A program made the position numbers and the translations under genes. This document shows, piece by piece, positions 24,301 to 30,302 of a stretch of 44,466 bases of DNA (within the stretch, counting starts at the first letter, position 1; every line of letters starts with the position of its first letter). A model generated the notes under the pieces. That model was not told the DNA's origin and searched no databases. It was given only the letters and a program-made list of their open reading frames with translations. The DNA comes from Palsa-147 sp049279675 (GTDB taxonomy: Bacteria > Acidobacteriota > Terriglobia > Acidiferrales > UBA7541). The stretch is taken from the NCBI GenBank assembly GCA_049279675.1, contig JBAPOP010000126.1, positions 1 to 44,466 of the forward strand. Reading direction: 5' to 3'.

Positions 24301-24435
24301 CGCGTGCGGCGGCGCGGTCGTCTGCGCGGGCGTCGATTGGCAGCACAACGCCACCGCGAACAGCAGCACCGCTGCGCAGGCAGCAATGCGCCATCTAAAC
24401 CACGGCGAGCACAAGTCCCGCGCGGGATTCAGCAT
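21322..24435 (-). CDS. Secretin with an embedded FG-GAP beta-propeller
   Basis: Outer-membrane secretin (type II/III secretion or pilus family), 1037 residues from ATG 24435. Order: signal peptide (about 1-37), TPR-like helices (about 55-150), an STN/N0 domain (about 165-235), a NolW/N-type domain (about 250-330), then the secretin core. The core is split. Its first part ends near 461-470 (FFVGDRVPVSLAQ), FG-GAP repeats occupy about 500-850, and the core resumes at YLDLGVKLKATPRL (about 857) and continues through the family segments RLKENET.ALAGIL and LLVLVTPRR. The C-terminus is a Pro/Glu/Gln-rich tail. The reading frame extends 51 codons upstream, but only the chosen ATG places a signal peptide at the front. 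No pilus or secretion ATPase genes are nearby, so the partner system is unknown. Confidence 0.88.
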   Translation of the reverse strand: MLNPARDLCSPWFRWRIAACAAVLLFAVALCCQSTPAQTTAPPHAENAIAKTAAPTPADAKRAKDSYTLGRKAEADKNWREAFADYSEAARALPDNREYAIRRDVARSQLVQAYVDRAERDAVSNRMTEARADLSAAIALDPSDAIARERWNELSIPQTVVKENHDEQLAGLTYLKPAEGTHDFNFKGDVQGAYQEIARQFGVRATFDVDLARRPVHLAVSQVDFNTAMKVLGEMTSTFWRPMATDLFFVAQDTPQKRKDYEPSVTRTILLPASSTQDDLTEMLRAIRDLTGITRTVLDSRARTLTLRATPSAIALASQLVQDLEKPRGQLVLDIEILEVNRQAGQNLGILPPQSSTLYTLSKQEVQTAESGLSGLVSVIQQVFGTPSSLSGLTSSQISGLLSGGQLALGGLIPPLFAFGGGGSTFLGTIPSATANFATMLSTVRNGQHIKLRAEDGHPATFFVGDRVPVSLAQYSNSLGSSTNIPGVSSSGFTTSDLTTGTTPTAIAEGVLQTATGSTTVSAIDLLVTNFADETVSVFLGNGDGTFGAKTDFNTGNGPSAIALADFNGDGKLDVVVANKNDNTVSVLLGNGDGTLASKQDFPVGTTPLSVATGDFNGDGFVDMAVANQADNAVSILLGNGDGTFKPQVTYTTGTAPTAVTVGDFNGDGKLDMAVANQNSATVSVFLGNGDGTFKPRVDYATGNSPVALQTADLNGDTFLDLAVVNEKDDTVSILLGNGDGTFQTQIAYPTTTTPDSITIADFNEDGRPDLAIAEQGSDTVSVLLGLGGGAFSTPLDVPVGSTPSSVVSADFNGDGLPDLAVTNEGANSATIILNSNAVESLLASSVTGGEVGTPYPSVEYLDLGVKLKATPRLHPDNEVTLQLSLEIRSLSGVTLNGLPIITNRTIEHTVRLKENETSALAGILEKQEMNAINGTPGITDMTAIGQLIGDRTSQDTGDELLVLVTPRRINPVERVSHELYAGHPPQQGGGSVGQTFEERQPQPQPEQQPAAAPPEEQPQPPTPPEPEPEPEPAKPQ
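21930..22880 (-). repeat. Tandem FG-GAP repeats with a 147-nt period inside the secretin gene
   Basis: The secretin gene contains seven tandem blades with the core VSVFLGNGDGTF and up to six calcium-loop motifs of the form DFNGDG..D. The plus-strand landmark CC(A/G)TC(G/T/A)CC(A/G)TTGCC recurs at 22214, 22361, 22508, 22655 and 22802, exactly 147 bases (49 codons) apart each time. The outer blades are more diverged and lack perfect loops. Confidence 0.85.
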
Positions 24436-24513
24436 GAAGTTAAGTCTTTCATCCTTGGATTTATGGCAACCACCATGATGTTTCGGGGCGCGCGGCCGCT
24501 GCGTTGCCGGGTG

Positions 24514-24528
24514 CCTGTATTGTACAGG
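24514..24528. promoter_or_regulatory. Palindrome overlapping the likely secretin -10 box
   Basis: CCTGTA-TTG-TACAGG is a perfect 6-base inverted repeat with a 3-base centre. Read on the minus strand its middle is TACAAT, a good -10 hexamer about 85 bases before the secretin start codon. The -35 is poor. A dimeric regulator bound here would cover the promoter. Confidence 0.4.
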
Positions 24529-24650
24529 GATTAAGATGCGGTTCGGGCGGGATTTGGGAGCCCGCGTGTGCTGATCATTCGCGCACAATGAATTTCGTGG
24601 TGCGGACCGCCTTCAACTGGGCAGGCGCGGCTGCATGAAGTCCAAACGTA

Positions 24651-24679
24651 TTGACGGAAGCCACTCGCACGGCTACACT
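24651..24679 (+). promoter_or_regulatory. Sigma-70-type promoter of the iron-uptake operon
   Basis: TTGACG (24651-24656) and TACACT (24674-24679) have the optimal 17-base spacing. The predicted transcription start, near 24686, lies just before a Fur-like box, an arrangement suited to repression by iron. Confidence 0.65.
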
Positions 24680-24691
24680 TGTTGTTCTAGT

Positions 24692-24706
24692 TGTTAATGA
24701 TTTTCA
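24692..24706 (+). promoter_or_regulatory. Fur-type operator
   Basis: TGTTAATGATTTTCA matches the 7-1-7 Fur consensus TGATAATNATTATCA at 12 of 14 defined positions. It lies about 6 bases after the predicted transcription start and 12 bases before the first start codon of the FTR1 gene, so a bound repressor would block transcription. The iron-transport gene immediately downstream makes a chance match less likely. Confidence 0.65.
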
Positions 24707-24718
24707 ACTGGAATTGTG

Positions 24719-25978
24719 ATGCTTTCTGCCTTGCTCGTTGCTCTCCGTGAAGGTGTCGAAGCCGCTCTTGTTGTCGGCATCGTCTTAGTTTACCTGAATC
24801 GTACCGGCCGCCGCGCCCTCGCGGGATACGTATGGGCCGGTGTCGCGGCCGCGGTAGCCTGCAGCTTTCTCGCGGCAGTGCTCCTGCAGCGTTGGCAGGT
24901 AAGCGAAGACGGGTTCGAGGGCTTGATGATGCTCCTCGCCGCGGTCCTCGTGGTCACCATGATTATATGGATGAACCGCATCGCGCGGGGCCTGAAGAAG
25001 GAAATTGAGCGGCGCGTTGAAGGTTACGCTCAAAAAACGACGCGAGCTGCCGGGCTCGGAATCGCGTTTTTCGTGTTCTCGATGGTTCTTCGTGAGGGTG
25101 CCGAGCTTGTTTTGATTTTGCGCGCCGTTGAGTTGTCGAGCGCGGGCCTGGATGTATGGATTGGCACCGGCCTGGGAATTTTGCTAGCCGTGGCAGTGGG
25201 CCTTTTCTTCTTCCAAGGCACGTTGCGAATTCCACTTGGACGCTTTTTCGCTGTGACGAGCACGATTCTGATGGTTGTGGCTTTTCAGCTCGGCCTGACT
25301 GGCGTGCACGAGCTCAGCGAGGCTCAGTGGATTTGGTCCAGCAAGACTGAGATGGCCACGATCGGGCCCATTGTTCGCAATGAGGTCTTCTTCTTCGTCG
25401 TGATTCTTGGCGTTGCCGCATTGGCGGTCTTGCGCGAATGGTTTGCGGCTGCAAAGCCCGCGGCCGACGCAGCGCTAAACTCCGCTGAACTCCGTCGCCG
25501 CGAGTGGGAGTATCGCAAGCAGCGCCGTTGGAGCTTCGCGGCGGCGTTTCTCTGCCTCGCGGTAATCCTGATGTTCACCGCGGAGTTTGTGTATGCGCGG
25601 ACTGCGGCTGCGCCAGTTCAAGCGACGCAGCTTGCCGCGCAGGACGGAATGGTCGAGATTCCCACAAGTTCGTTGGTGGATTCCGACCTTCACTTTTATT
25701 CCGCCAACGTGAATGACAAGCCGCTGCGATTTTTCGTCATTCGGAAGGGGAATGGAGACTACATCGCGGCGCTTGATGCGTGCCAGATCTGCGGTTGGTC
25801 GGGATACCGCCAACAGGGTCAAAACGTGATTTGCCGCAACTGCGGCGCAGCGATTTACGTTCCGTCTATCGGCGATCCAGGCGGCTGCAATCCAGTGCCG
25901 GTAAAGTCGCGGGTCGAAGCCGGAAATCTAATCCTCGATTTGTCGGCGCTAGCTAGCTCAGCAGCTTCCGTCCACTAA
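24719..25978 (+). CDS. FTR1-type iron permease fused to a DUF2318 domain
   Basis: Predicted inner-membrane iron importer, 419 residues from ATG 24719 (a GTG directly before it could also serve). The N-terminal part (1-270) is an FTR1/EfeU-type permease with about seven membrane helices and two iron-binding REGxE motifs: REGVE (10-14) and REGAE (125-129). After a further helix (about 280-300), residues 315-410 match the DUF2318 pattern, with cysteines in CQIC (355, 358) and CRNC (372, 375) and one at 390, likely metal or Fe-S ligands facing the periplasm. In Campylobacter and related systems these parts are separate proteins. Preceded by a promoter and Fur box, and followed by two FtsX permeases and an ATPase. 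Iron uptake is inferred from family and context. Confidence 0.88.
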   Translation: MLSALLVALREGVEAALVVGIVLVYLNRTGRRALAGYVWAGVAAAVACSFLAAVLLQRWQVSEDGFEGLMMLLAAVLVVTMIIWMNRIARGLKKEIERRVEGYAQKTTRAAGLGIAFFVFSMVLREGAELVLILRAVELSSAGLDVWIGTGLGILLAVAVGLFFFQGTLRIPLGRFFAVTSTILMVVAFQLGLTGVHELSEAQWIWSSKTEMATIGPIVRNEVFFFVVILGVAALAVLREWFAAAKPAADAALNSAELRRREWEYRKQRRWSFAAAFLCLAVILMFTAEFVYARTAAAPVQATQLAAQDGMVEIPTSSLVDSDLHFYSANVNDKPLRFFVIRKGNGDYIAALDACQICGWSGYRQQGQNVICRNCGAAIYVPSIGDPGGCNPVPVKSRVEAGNLILDLSALASSAASVH

Positions 25979-26014
25979 AGAGGGATCCCAACCGTGCCTG
26001 GTGCCGCCAATTAA

Positions 26015-27331
26015 ATGTTTGCCCGCCTCGTTGGAGAGTCTTTCATCCGCAGTCCACGCCGGAAGCTCTTGGCCGTCGCCGCGCTGACTGTCGGAATGGC
26101 GGTCGCGACTGCAACGCTGAGCGTGGCGCTCGACGTTGGGGATCGCCTCGCGCGCGAATTTCGAAGCTTCGGCGCGAATCTGTTGGTAACGCCTCAGTCC
26201 GACACTTTGCCGCTCCAGATCGGCGGCGTGGACTACCGGCCGGTTGATGAACGCAGCTACTTAAACGAGTCCGATCTCGGAAAGCTCAAGACGATTTTCT
26301 GGCGTCACAACGTCATCGGATTCACGCCGTTTCTCGACGTGCCGAGCCGAATTTCAATCGGCAAGACCTCCACGGACGTGACCGTAATCGGCACGTGGTA
26401 TCAGCATGTTGTTCCTGTGCCTGACGGCACGACGTTCAAGACCGGAGCTGCAATTACGCATCCGTGGTGGAAAATTCAGGGACAGTGGTTTGCAGAAGGT
26501 TCGAACGAGTGCGTAATCGGCGAGGCGCTGGCGGCGCGTCTGTTTCCCGCCGAGTCCGCGGTCGGCCGCACGATCGAACTCAATTCATCGCAAGAAATCA
26601 GCGATCCCGCGGCTGCCAAAAATTCGACTATAACGCTCCAGGTGACGGGCGTGCTTTCATCCGGAGACGCCGAGGACAACGCAATTCTCGTCCCGATTTC
26701 CGTGGCTCAGGCGATGTCCGGCCATCGCGGCCAGTACCGGCGGCTGTTCGTCAGCGCCCTGACGAAACCCGAGGACTCATTTTCGCAGCGCGACCCAGCT
26801 AGAATGACGCCGGTCGAATACGACCGTTGGTACTGCTCGCCCTACATTTCATCGATCGGCCACCAGATTCAGCAAGTGCTGCCGGGAACGGAAGGTCGGC
26901 CAATCCGGCGTATCGCAGAAACCGAAGGCCGCGTGCTTTCGAGAGTCAGCACGCTTTTATGGCTCGTGACGCTCGCCGCGCTTGGGGCTGCTGCTCTTGC
27001 CATCGCCGCTACTTCAGCCGCGACGATTCTTGAACGCCGCGCGGAAGTTGGCCTTATGAAAGCCCTGGGCGCGACGAACCTCGTCGTCGGAGGGATCTTT
27101 CTCGCGGAGCAAGTCTTGTTAGCCATCACCGGCGGCGCCGTCGGATTCCTTCTCGGCGCTGTTCTCGCGCGCGGACTGGGAGAAAGCATTTTTGGCATTC
27201 CGGCAAGTCTGCGAATGGTTCTGCTGCCGATCATCCTTGCGCTGGCAGTCCTCGTGGCAGTTATTGGCAGCATGATTCCGCTGCGGCGAGCCGCGTTGCT
27301 CGAGCCCGCGCCAATTTTGAGGGGTGAGTGA
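26015..27331 (+). CDS. FtsX/MacB-type ABC permease of the iron-uptake cassette (first)
   Basis: A 438-residue inner-membrane protein with an N-terminal helix (about 18-40, KLLAVAALTVGMAVATATLS), a large periplasmic MacB-like domain (about 45-300), and three C-terminal helices from about 310, 360 and 400. The cytoplasmic coupling loop ERRAEVGLMKALGATN is typical. It resembles the permease pair Cj1661/Cj1662 of the Campylobacter P19 iron locus in architecture and gene order. The start lies 36 bases after the FTR1 fusion gene with only a weak ribosome site. Its stop overlaps the ATG of the second permease by one base (TGATG), so the two are translationally coupled and probably form a heterodimer. 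The substrate is unproven. Confidence 0.85.
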   Translation: MFARLVGESFIRSPRRKLLAVAALTVGMAVATATLSVALDVGDRLAREFRSFGANLLVTPQSDTLPLQIGGVDYRPVDERSYLNESDLGKLKTIFWRHNVIGFTPFLDVPSRISIGKTSTDVTVIGTWYQHVVPVPDGTTFKTGAAITHPWWKIQGQWFAEGSNECVIGEALAARLFPAESAVGRTIELNSSQEISDPAAAKNSTITLQVTGVLSSGDAEDNAILVPISVAQAMSGHRGQYRRLFVSALTKPEDSFSQRDPARMTPVEYDRWYCSPYISSIGHQIQQVLPGTEGRPIRRIAETEGRVLSRVSTLLWLVTLAALGAAALAIAATSAATILERRAEVGLMKALGATNLVVGGIFLAEQVLLAITGGAVGFLLGAVLARGLGESIFGIPASLRMVLLPIILALAVLVAVIGSMIPLRRAALLEPAPILRGE

Positions 27332-28449
27332 TGTTTGGCCGCTTGTTGTGGCAGCTACTTCGCGGGAATCGAGGCCGGCTGGCCATCGCGCTCGTGGCGA
27401 TTGCTGGCGGCGGCGCTGTGATCTCCGCACTGTTCAACATGGAGATCGACGTTCGGAAAAAACTCACTCAGGAATTTCGCTCTCTTGGCGCAAATGTCGT
27501 CGTTTCCGGCCATGGCACAGGAGATCAAGCATTGATGAGCGAATCGGCGGCTGAAGAGGCCGTCGATCGGTTGGAGCCGCAGGGCGCGATCGCCTCGCCC
27601 TATCTCTACGTCGTCGCTAGAACGAGCGCGAATCAGCCCGTCGTTCTCGCCGGGACCTGGCTCGACCGCTCATCTGCGATGACTCCGTGGTGGCAGATTC
27701 AAGGCCGGGCGATCGCGACGCGAACCGATGTCTCGCATTGCCTCGTCGGAAAAAATGTCGCGCGGCAATTCGCTCTCGCTCCCGGAAGCGATCTCGAACT
27801 GCATTATGCGGATAAAGCCGCTCACTTCTCCGTGTCCGGCGTAATCACGGCCGGTGACGACGAAGACGACCAAGTCTTCGCCAACCTCGCCGCAGTCCAG
27901 AATCTCGCGGGCCTTGCCGATCGAATCGCGATGATCCAGTTGCGCATTCCCGGCTCGCCGGAGTCGATTCAATCGGTCGCGTCGCAGCTCAAGAGTGCGC
28001 TGCCCGATGGGGAAGCGCGTCCCATTCGCCAAATTTCGGAAGCGGAAGGCAGCTTGCTGGCGCGTATTCAGCTGCTGGTGATCACGATGGCGCTGCTGAT
28101 TTTGACACTCACCGGTCTGTGCGTTCTTGCCACGATGGCCGCGCTCGCGATGGAGCGCCGCGCCGATGTCGGCCTCATGAAAGCGCTGGGCGGTTCAATC
28201 GGCCGCGTCGTGGGACTCTTTCTCGCGGAAGTTGGTGTGCTTGGCGCCGTCGGAGGTGTGCTGGGATACACCTTAGGAGCTGTGCTGACGCTGTGGATCG
28301 GGAAGCGCGTTTTCGGCACGGCGATTTCGCCGCGGCTTGAAGTTTTGCCCCTCACAATTGCGCTCATGGTCGGCGTCGCGTTGGCGGGAGCATTGCCGCT
28401 TCGGCTGCTTGGCAAAGTGAAACCGGCTGTCATACTGCGGGGCGAGTGA
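27331..28449 (+). CDS. FtsX/MacB-type ABC permease of the iron-uptake cassette (second)
   Basis: A 372-residue paralogue of the preceding permease: one N-terminal helix (about 13-33), a shorter periplasmic domain (about 35-245), and three C-terminal FtsX-type helices, with the coupling loop ERRADVGLMKALGGSIG. Both proteins share the early motif LTQEFRSLGANVVV (LAREFRSFGANLLV in the first), which shows they arose by duplication. ATG 27331 overlaps the upstream stop, and GGGGTGAG supplies a ribosome site. A GTG one codon earlier is possible. Its own stop overlaps the ATPase start in the same TGATG manner. Predicted to form the membrane part of an ABC transporter with the first permease and the ATPase. 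Confidence 0.85.
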   Translation: MFGRLLWQLLRGNRGRLAIALVAIAGGGAVISALFNMEIDVRKKLTQEFRSLGANVVVSGHGTGDQALMSESAAEEAVDRLEPQGAIASPYLYVVARTSANQPVVLAGTWLDRSSAMTPWWQIQGRAIATRTDVSHCLVGKNVARQFALAPGSDLELHYADKAAHFSVSGVITAGDDEDDQVFANLAAVQNLAGLADRIAMIQLRIPGSPESIQSVASQLKSALPDGEARPIRQISEAEGSLLARIQLLVITMALLILTLTGLCVLATMAALAMERRADVGLMKALGGSIGRVVGLFLAEVGVLGAVGGVLGYTLGAVLTLWIGKRVFGTAISPRLEVLPLTIALMVGVALAGALPLRLLGKVKPAVILRGE

Positions 28450-29123
28450 TGGCGCGTTTGGTCCAAGTCGAGGCGCTCACAAAAGAGTTCGGCAAAGTGC
28501 GCGCGCTTGACGGCGTCACCTTTGACGTCGAAGCCGGCGAATGGATTGCGATGATGGGTCCGTCAGGCTCTGGAAAGACAACGCTGATCAACATTCTCGG
28601 CGGCCTCGACACGCCGACGTCCGGCCGCGCCGTGGTGGACGGCGTGGACGTTGCGCGCTTCGATGAATCTGGGCTGACGCGCTACCGCGCCGAAAAAGTC
28701 GGCTTCGTCTTTCAGCAGTTTCATCTTGTGCCATATCTCACCGCGATAGAAAACGTCATGCTCGCGCAATATTTTCACAGCACCACCGACGAAAACGAAG
28801 CCAGGAGGGCGCTCGAGCGCGTGGGCCTGGGCGATCGATTGACGCACGTTCCCGCGCAACTTTCCGGCGGCGAGCAGCAGCGCGTCGCCGTTGCGAGAGC
28901 GCTCATCAATCATCCGAAACTTTTGCTCGCGGACGAGCCCACCGGAAATCTCGACGAAACGAACGAGCAGATCGTCATCGACCTGTTGCGTGAACTTCAT
29001 ACCGAAGGTCACACAATCGTGATGGTCACACACGATGCGTCCATCGGCCGCCTCGCAGACCGGCGCATCGAACTCGCGCACGGACGACTCCAGCAGATAG
29101 TTAAAATTTCGGCCAAAGACTGA
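28449..29123 (+). CDS. ABC transporter ATPase of the iron-uptake cassette
   Basis: A 224-residue LolD/MacB-class ATPase that would power the two upstream FtsX-type permeases. Visible are Walker A GPSGSGKTT (about 35-43), the signature LSGGEQQRVAVARAL, Walker B LLLADEPTGNLDE and the switch histidine in MVTHDAS. Length is normal for the class. ATG 28449 overlaps the stop of the second permease by one base, so the stoichiometry is probably set by coupling. The corresponding gene in Campylobacter is Cj1663. A DUF971 gene begins five bases after its stop and probably belongs to the same transcript. Confidence 0.88.
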   Translation: MARLVQVEALTKEFGKVRALDGVTFDVEAGEWIAMMGPSGSGKTTLINILGGLDTPTSGRAVVDGVDVARFDESGLTRYRAEKVGFVFQQFHLVPYLTAIENVMLAQYFHSTTDENEARRALERVGLGDRLTHVPAQLSGGEQQRVAVARALINHPKLLLADEPTGNLDETNEQIVIDLLRELHTEGHTIVMVTHDASIGRLADRRIELAHGRLQQIVKISAKD

Positions 29124-29128
29124 CTCCT

Positions 29129-29506
29129 ATGCCGATTCCACTCGAATCCAGAAAAAAACCGATCGATGTCAAAGTCCGCGTCTCCACAGGCGAGGGCGTG
29201 GACATTACTTGGGCCGACGGCCACACCAGCCACTTCGATTTTGCATATCTCCGCGACAATTGCCCGTGCGCTCTCTGCAACGACGAGAGAGAAAAAACGA
29301 AAAAGGTCGGCGGCTCCGCTAGTTCAGCCTTGCCGATGTTCAAGCCGAAAGTCACCGCGAAGAGCGCGAATGCCGTCGGGAACTACGCCGTGCAGATTCA
29401 ATTCTCCGATGGCCACGCAACAGGAATTTTCAGCTTCGAGCATCTTCGCGAGCTTTGCCCCTGCGCCCAGTGTGCGCGCGAATTCCGATCTCAACCGTCT
29501 TCATGA
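29129..29506 (+). CDS. DUF971-domain protein
   Basis: A 125-residue cytoplasmic protein of the DUF971 family, related to the N-terminal domain of gamma-butyrobetaine hydroxylase and sometimes fused to Mrp/ApbC Fe-S carriers. Two CPCxxC motifs are visible: CPCALC (in YLRDNCPCALC, about 46-51) and CPCAQC (about 109-114), each at the end of an LR(D/E)xCPC segment, so a metal or cluster site is likely. The core pattern ITWADGHTSHFDFAYLRDNC is typical. It starts five bases after the ATPase gene, as the last member of the iron operon. A role in handling imported iron or Fe-S clusters is inferred from position and cysteines, not shown. Confidence 0.85.
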   Translation: MPIPLESRKKPIDVKVRVSTGEGVDITWADGHTSHFDFAYLRDNCPCALCNDEREKTKKVGGSASSALPMFKPKVTAKSANAVGNYAVQIQFSDGHATGIFSFEHLRELCPCAQCAREFRSQPSS

Positions 29507-29751
29507 CTTCCGCGGGCTTCGGTAGTGGTTCGGTCTGAATGTGCGCGTGGTGAGTCGGTTTCCGATTAGCGTTTATCAGATGGGATGCGAGGGCCGGTCT
29601 CCTGCGGGATGCGATACGCCCCCAATGATCGACGCCCTCGAAGCGCGAGAGAATGGCAGCCGGCCGCGACGAAGATTAGTACTAACCAAGGGTTGTGAGG
29701 ATCGTGGGCAAAGCCTCGCGCATTTCGTCAATCTGGTAAAATGTTTGCCTC

Positions 29752-30018
29752 ATGAGAATTACGTTCACGGCCAAATTGCAGAAAAGTCCCAAGAAGGGTG
29801 GTTGGACTTATGTGGTCTGGCCTGAGTCCGTCAAATTCTTTGCAACTCGCGGACTGGTAGAGGTCAAGGGCAGTGTCGACGGTTGTCCGTTCCGAAGTTC
29901 ATTCATGGCGATGGGTGATGGGACACATAAGCTGCCGATAAAAGCGGAAATCAGGCGATTCATCGGTAAGGAAGTCGGCGAGACCGTCACTGTTAAGTTG
30001 GATGAGCGACTAAAGTAG
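29752..30018 (+). CDS. DUF1905-domain protein
   Basis: An 88-residue protein of the DUF1905 family, a small beta-barrel domain often found alone or joined to YdeI-type domains in soil bacteria. Family features visible are the N-terminal FTAKL.K.PKKGGWTYVVWP, the central VEVKGSVDGCPFRSSFMAMGDG, and the end IGKEVGETVTVKLDERL. No catalytic residues are recognised, and its cellular role is unknown. It stands alone: about 245 bases without a convincing gene lie before it (29507-29751) and about 285 bases after it (30019-30302). The overlapping frame at 29541-29825 is judged a shadow. Confidence 0.8.
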   Translation: MRITFTAKLQKSPKKGGWTYVVWPESVKFFATRGLVEVKGSVDGCPFRSSFMAMGDGTHKLPIKAEIRRFIGKEVGETVTVKLDERLK

Positions 30019-30267
30019 GAGTTGGTAGGAGAACGCTGCCAAATTGGCGATCTGATTGAAGCTACGCTGACGCCCTGTTGGGCCAAACTGCTACTCCAAC
30101 AGGTATCAAGATCAGCTTGATTAGCCAGTCACCCGAATATATGGCCGCGAGCTGCCTCGAAGCGCGCCCGGAGAGCCGTTGCACTCTTAACGAAGTTCCT
30201 TCATGGAAGTCAGATTGTCGGAACCTGACGCAGCAGGTAGGCCTCGGGTCTTTCTTTCAAATCCGTT

Positions 30268-30276
30268 TGATAATAT
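30268..30276 (+). promoter_or_regulatory. Possible extended -10 promoter of the APC transporter gene
   Basis: TGATAATAT is an extended -10 (TGn plus TAATAT) placed about 27 bases before the start codon at 30303. No good -35 is visible. It lies in an unusually A/T-rich patch of an otherwise gene-free 284-base stretch. Confidence 0.35.
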
Positions 30277-30302
30277 AGTCGTTCCCCGCGCTCCTACGGC
30301 TC

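Noticed and set aside
29541..29825. A 94-codon frame overlapping the DUF1905 gene
   Set aside because: No ribosome site, no recognisable domain, and it overlaps a supported gene in a different frame.
29507..30302. Search for tRNA genes, small RNAs or mobile-element remnants around the DUF1905 gene
   Set aside because: No cloverleaf, inverted terminal repeats or transposase fragments could be recognised. The gaps are left unassigned apart from one weak promoter.
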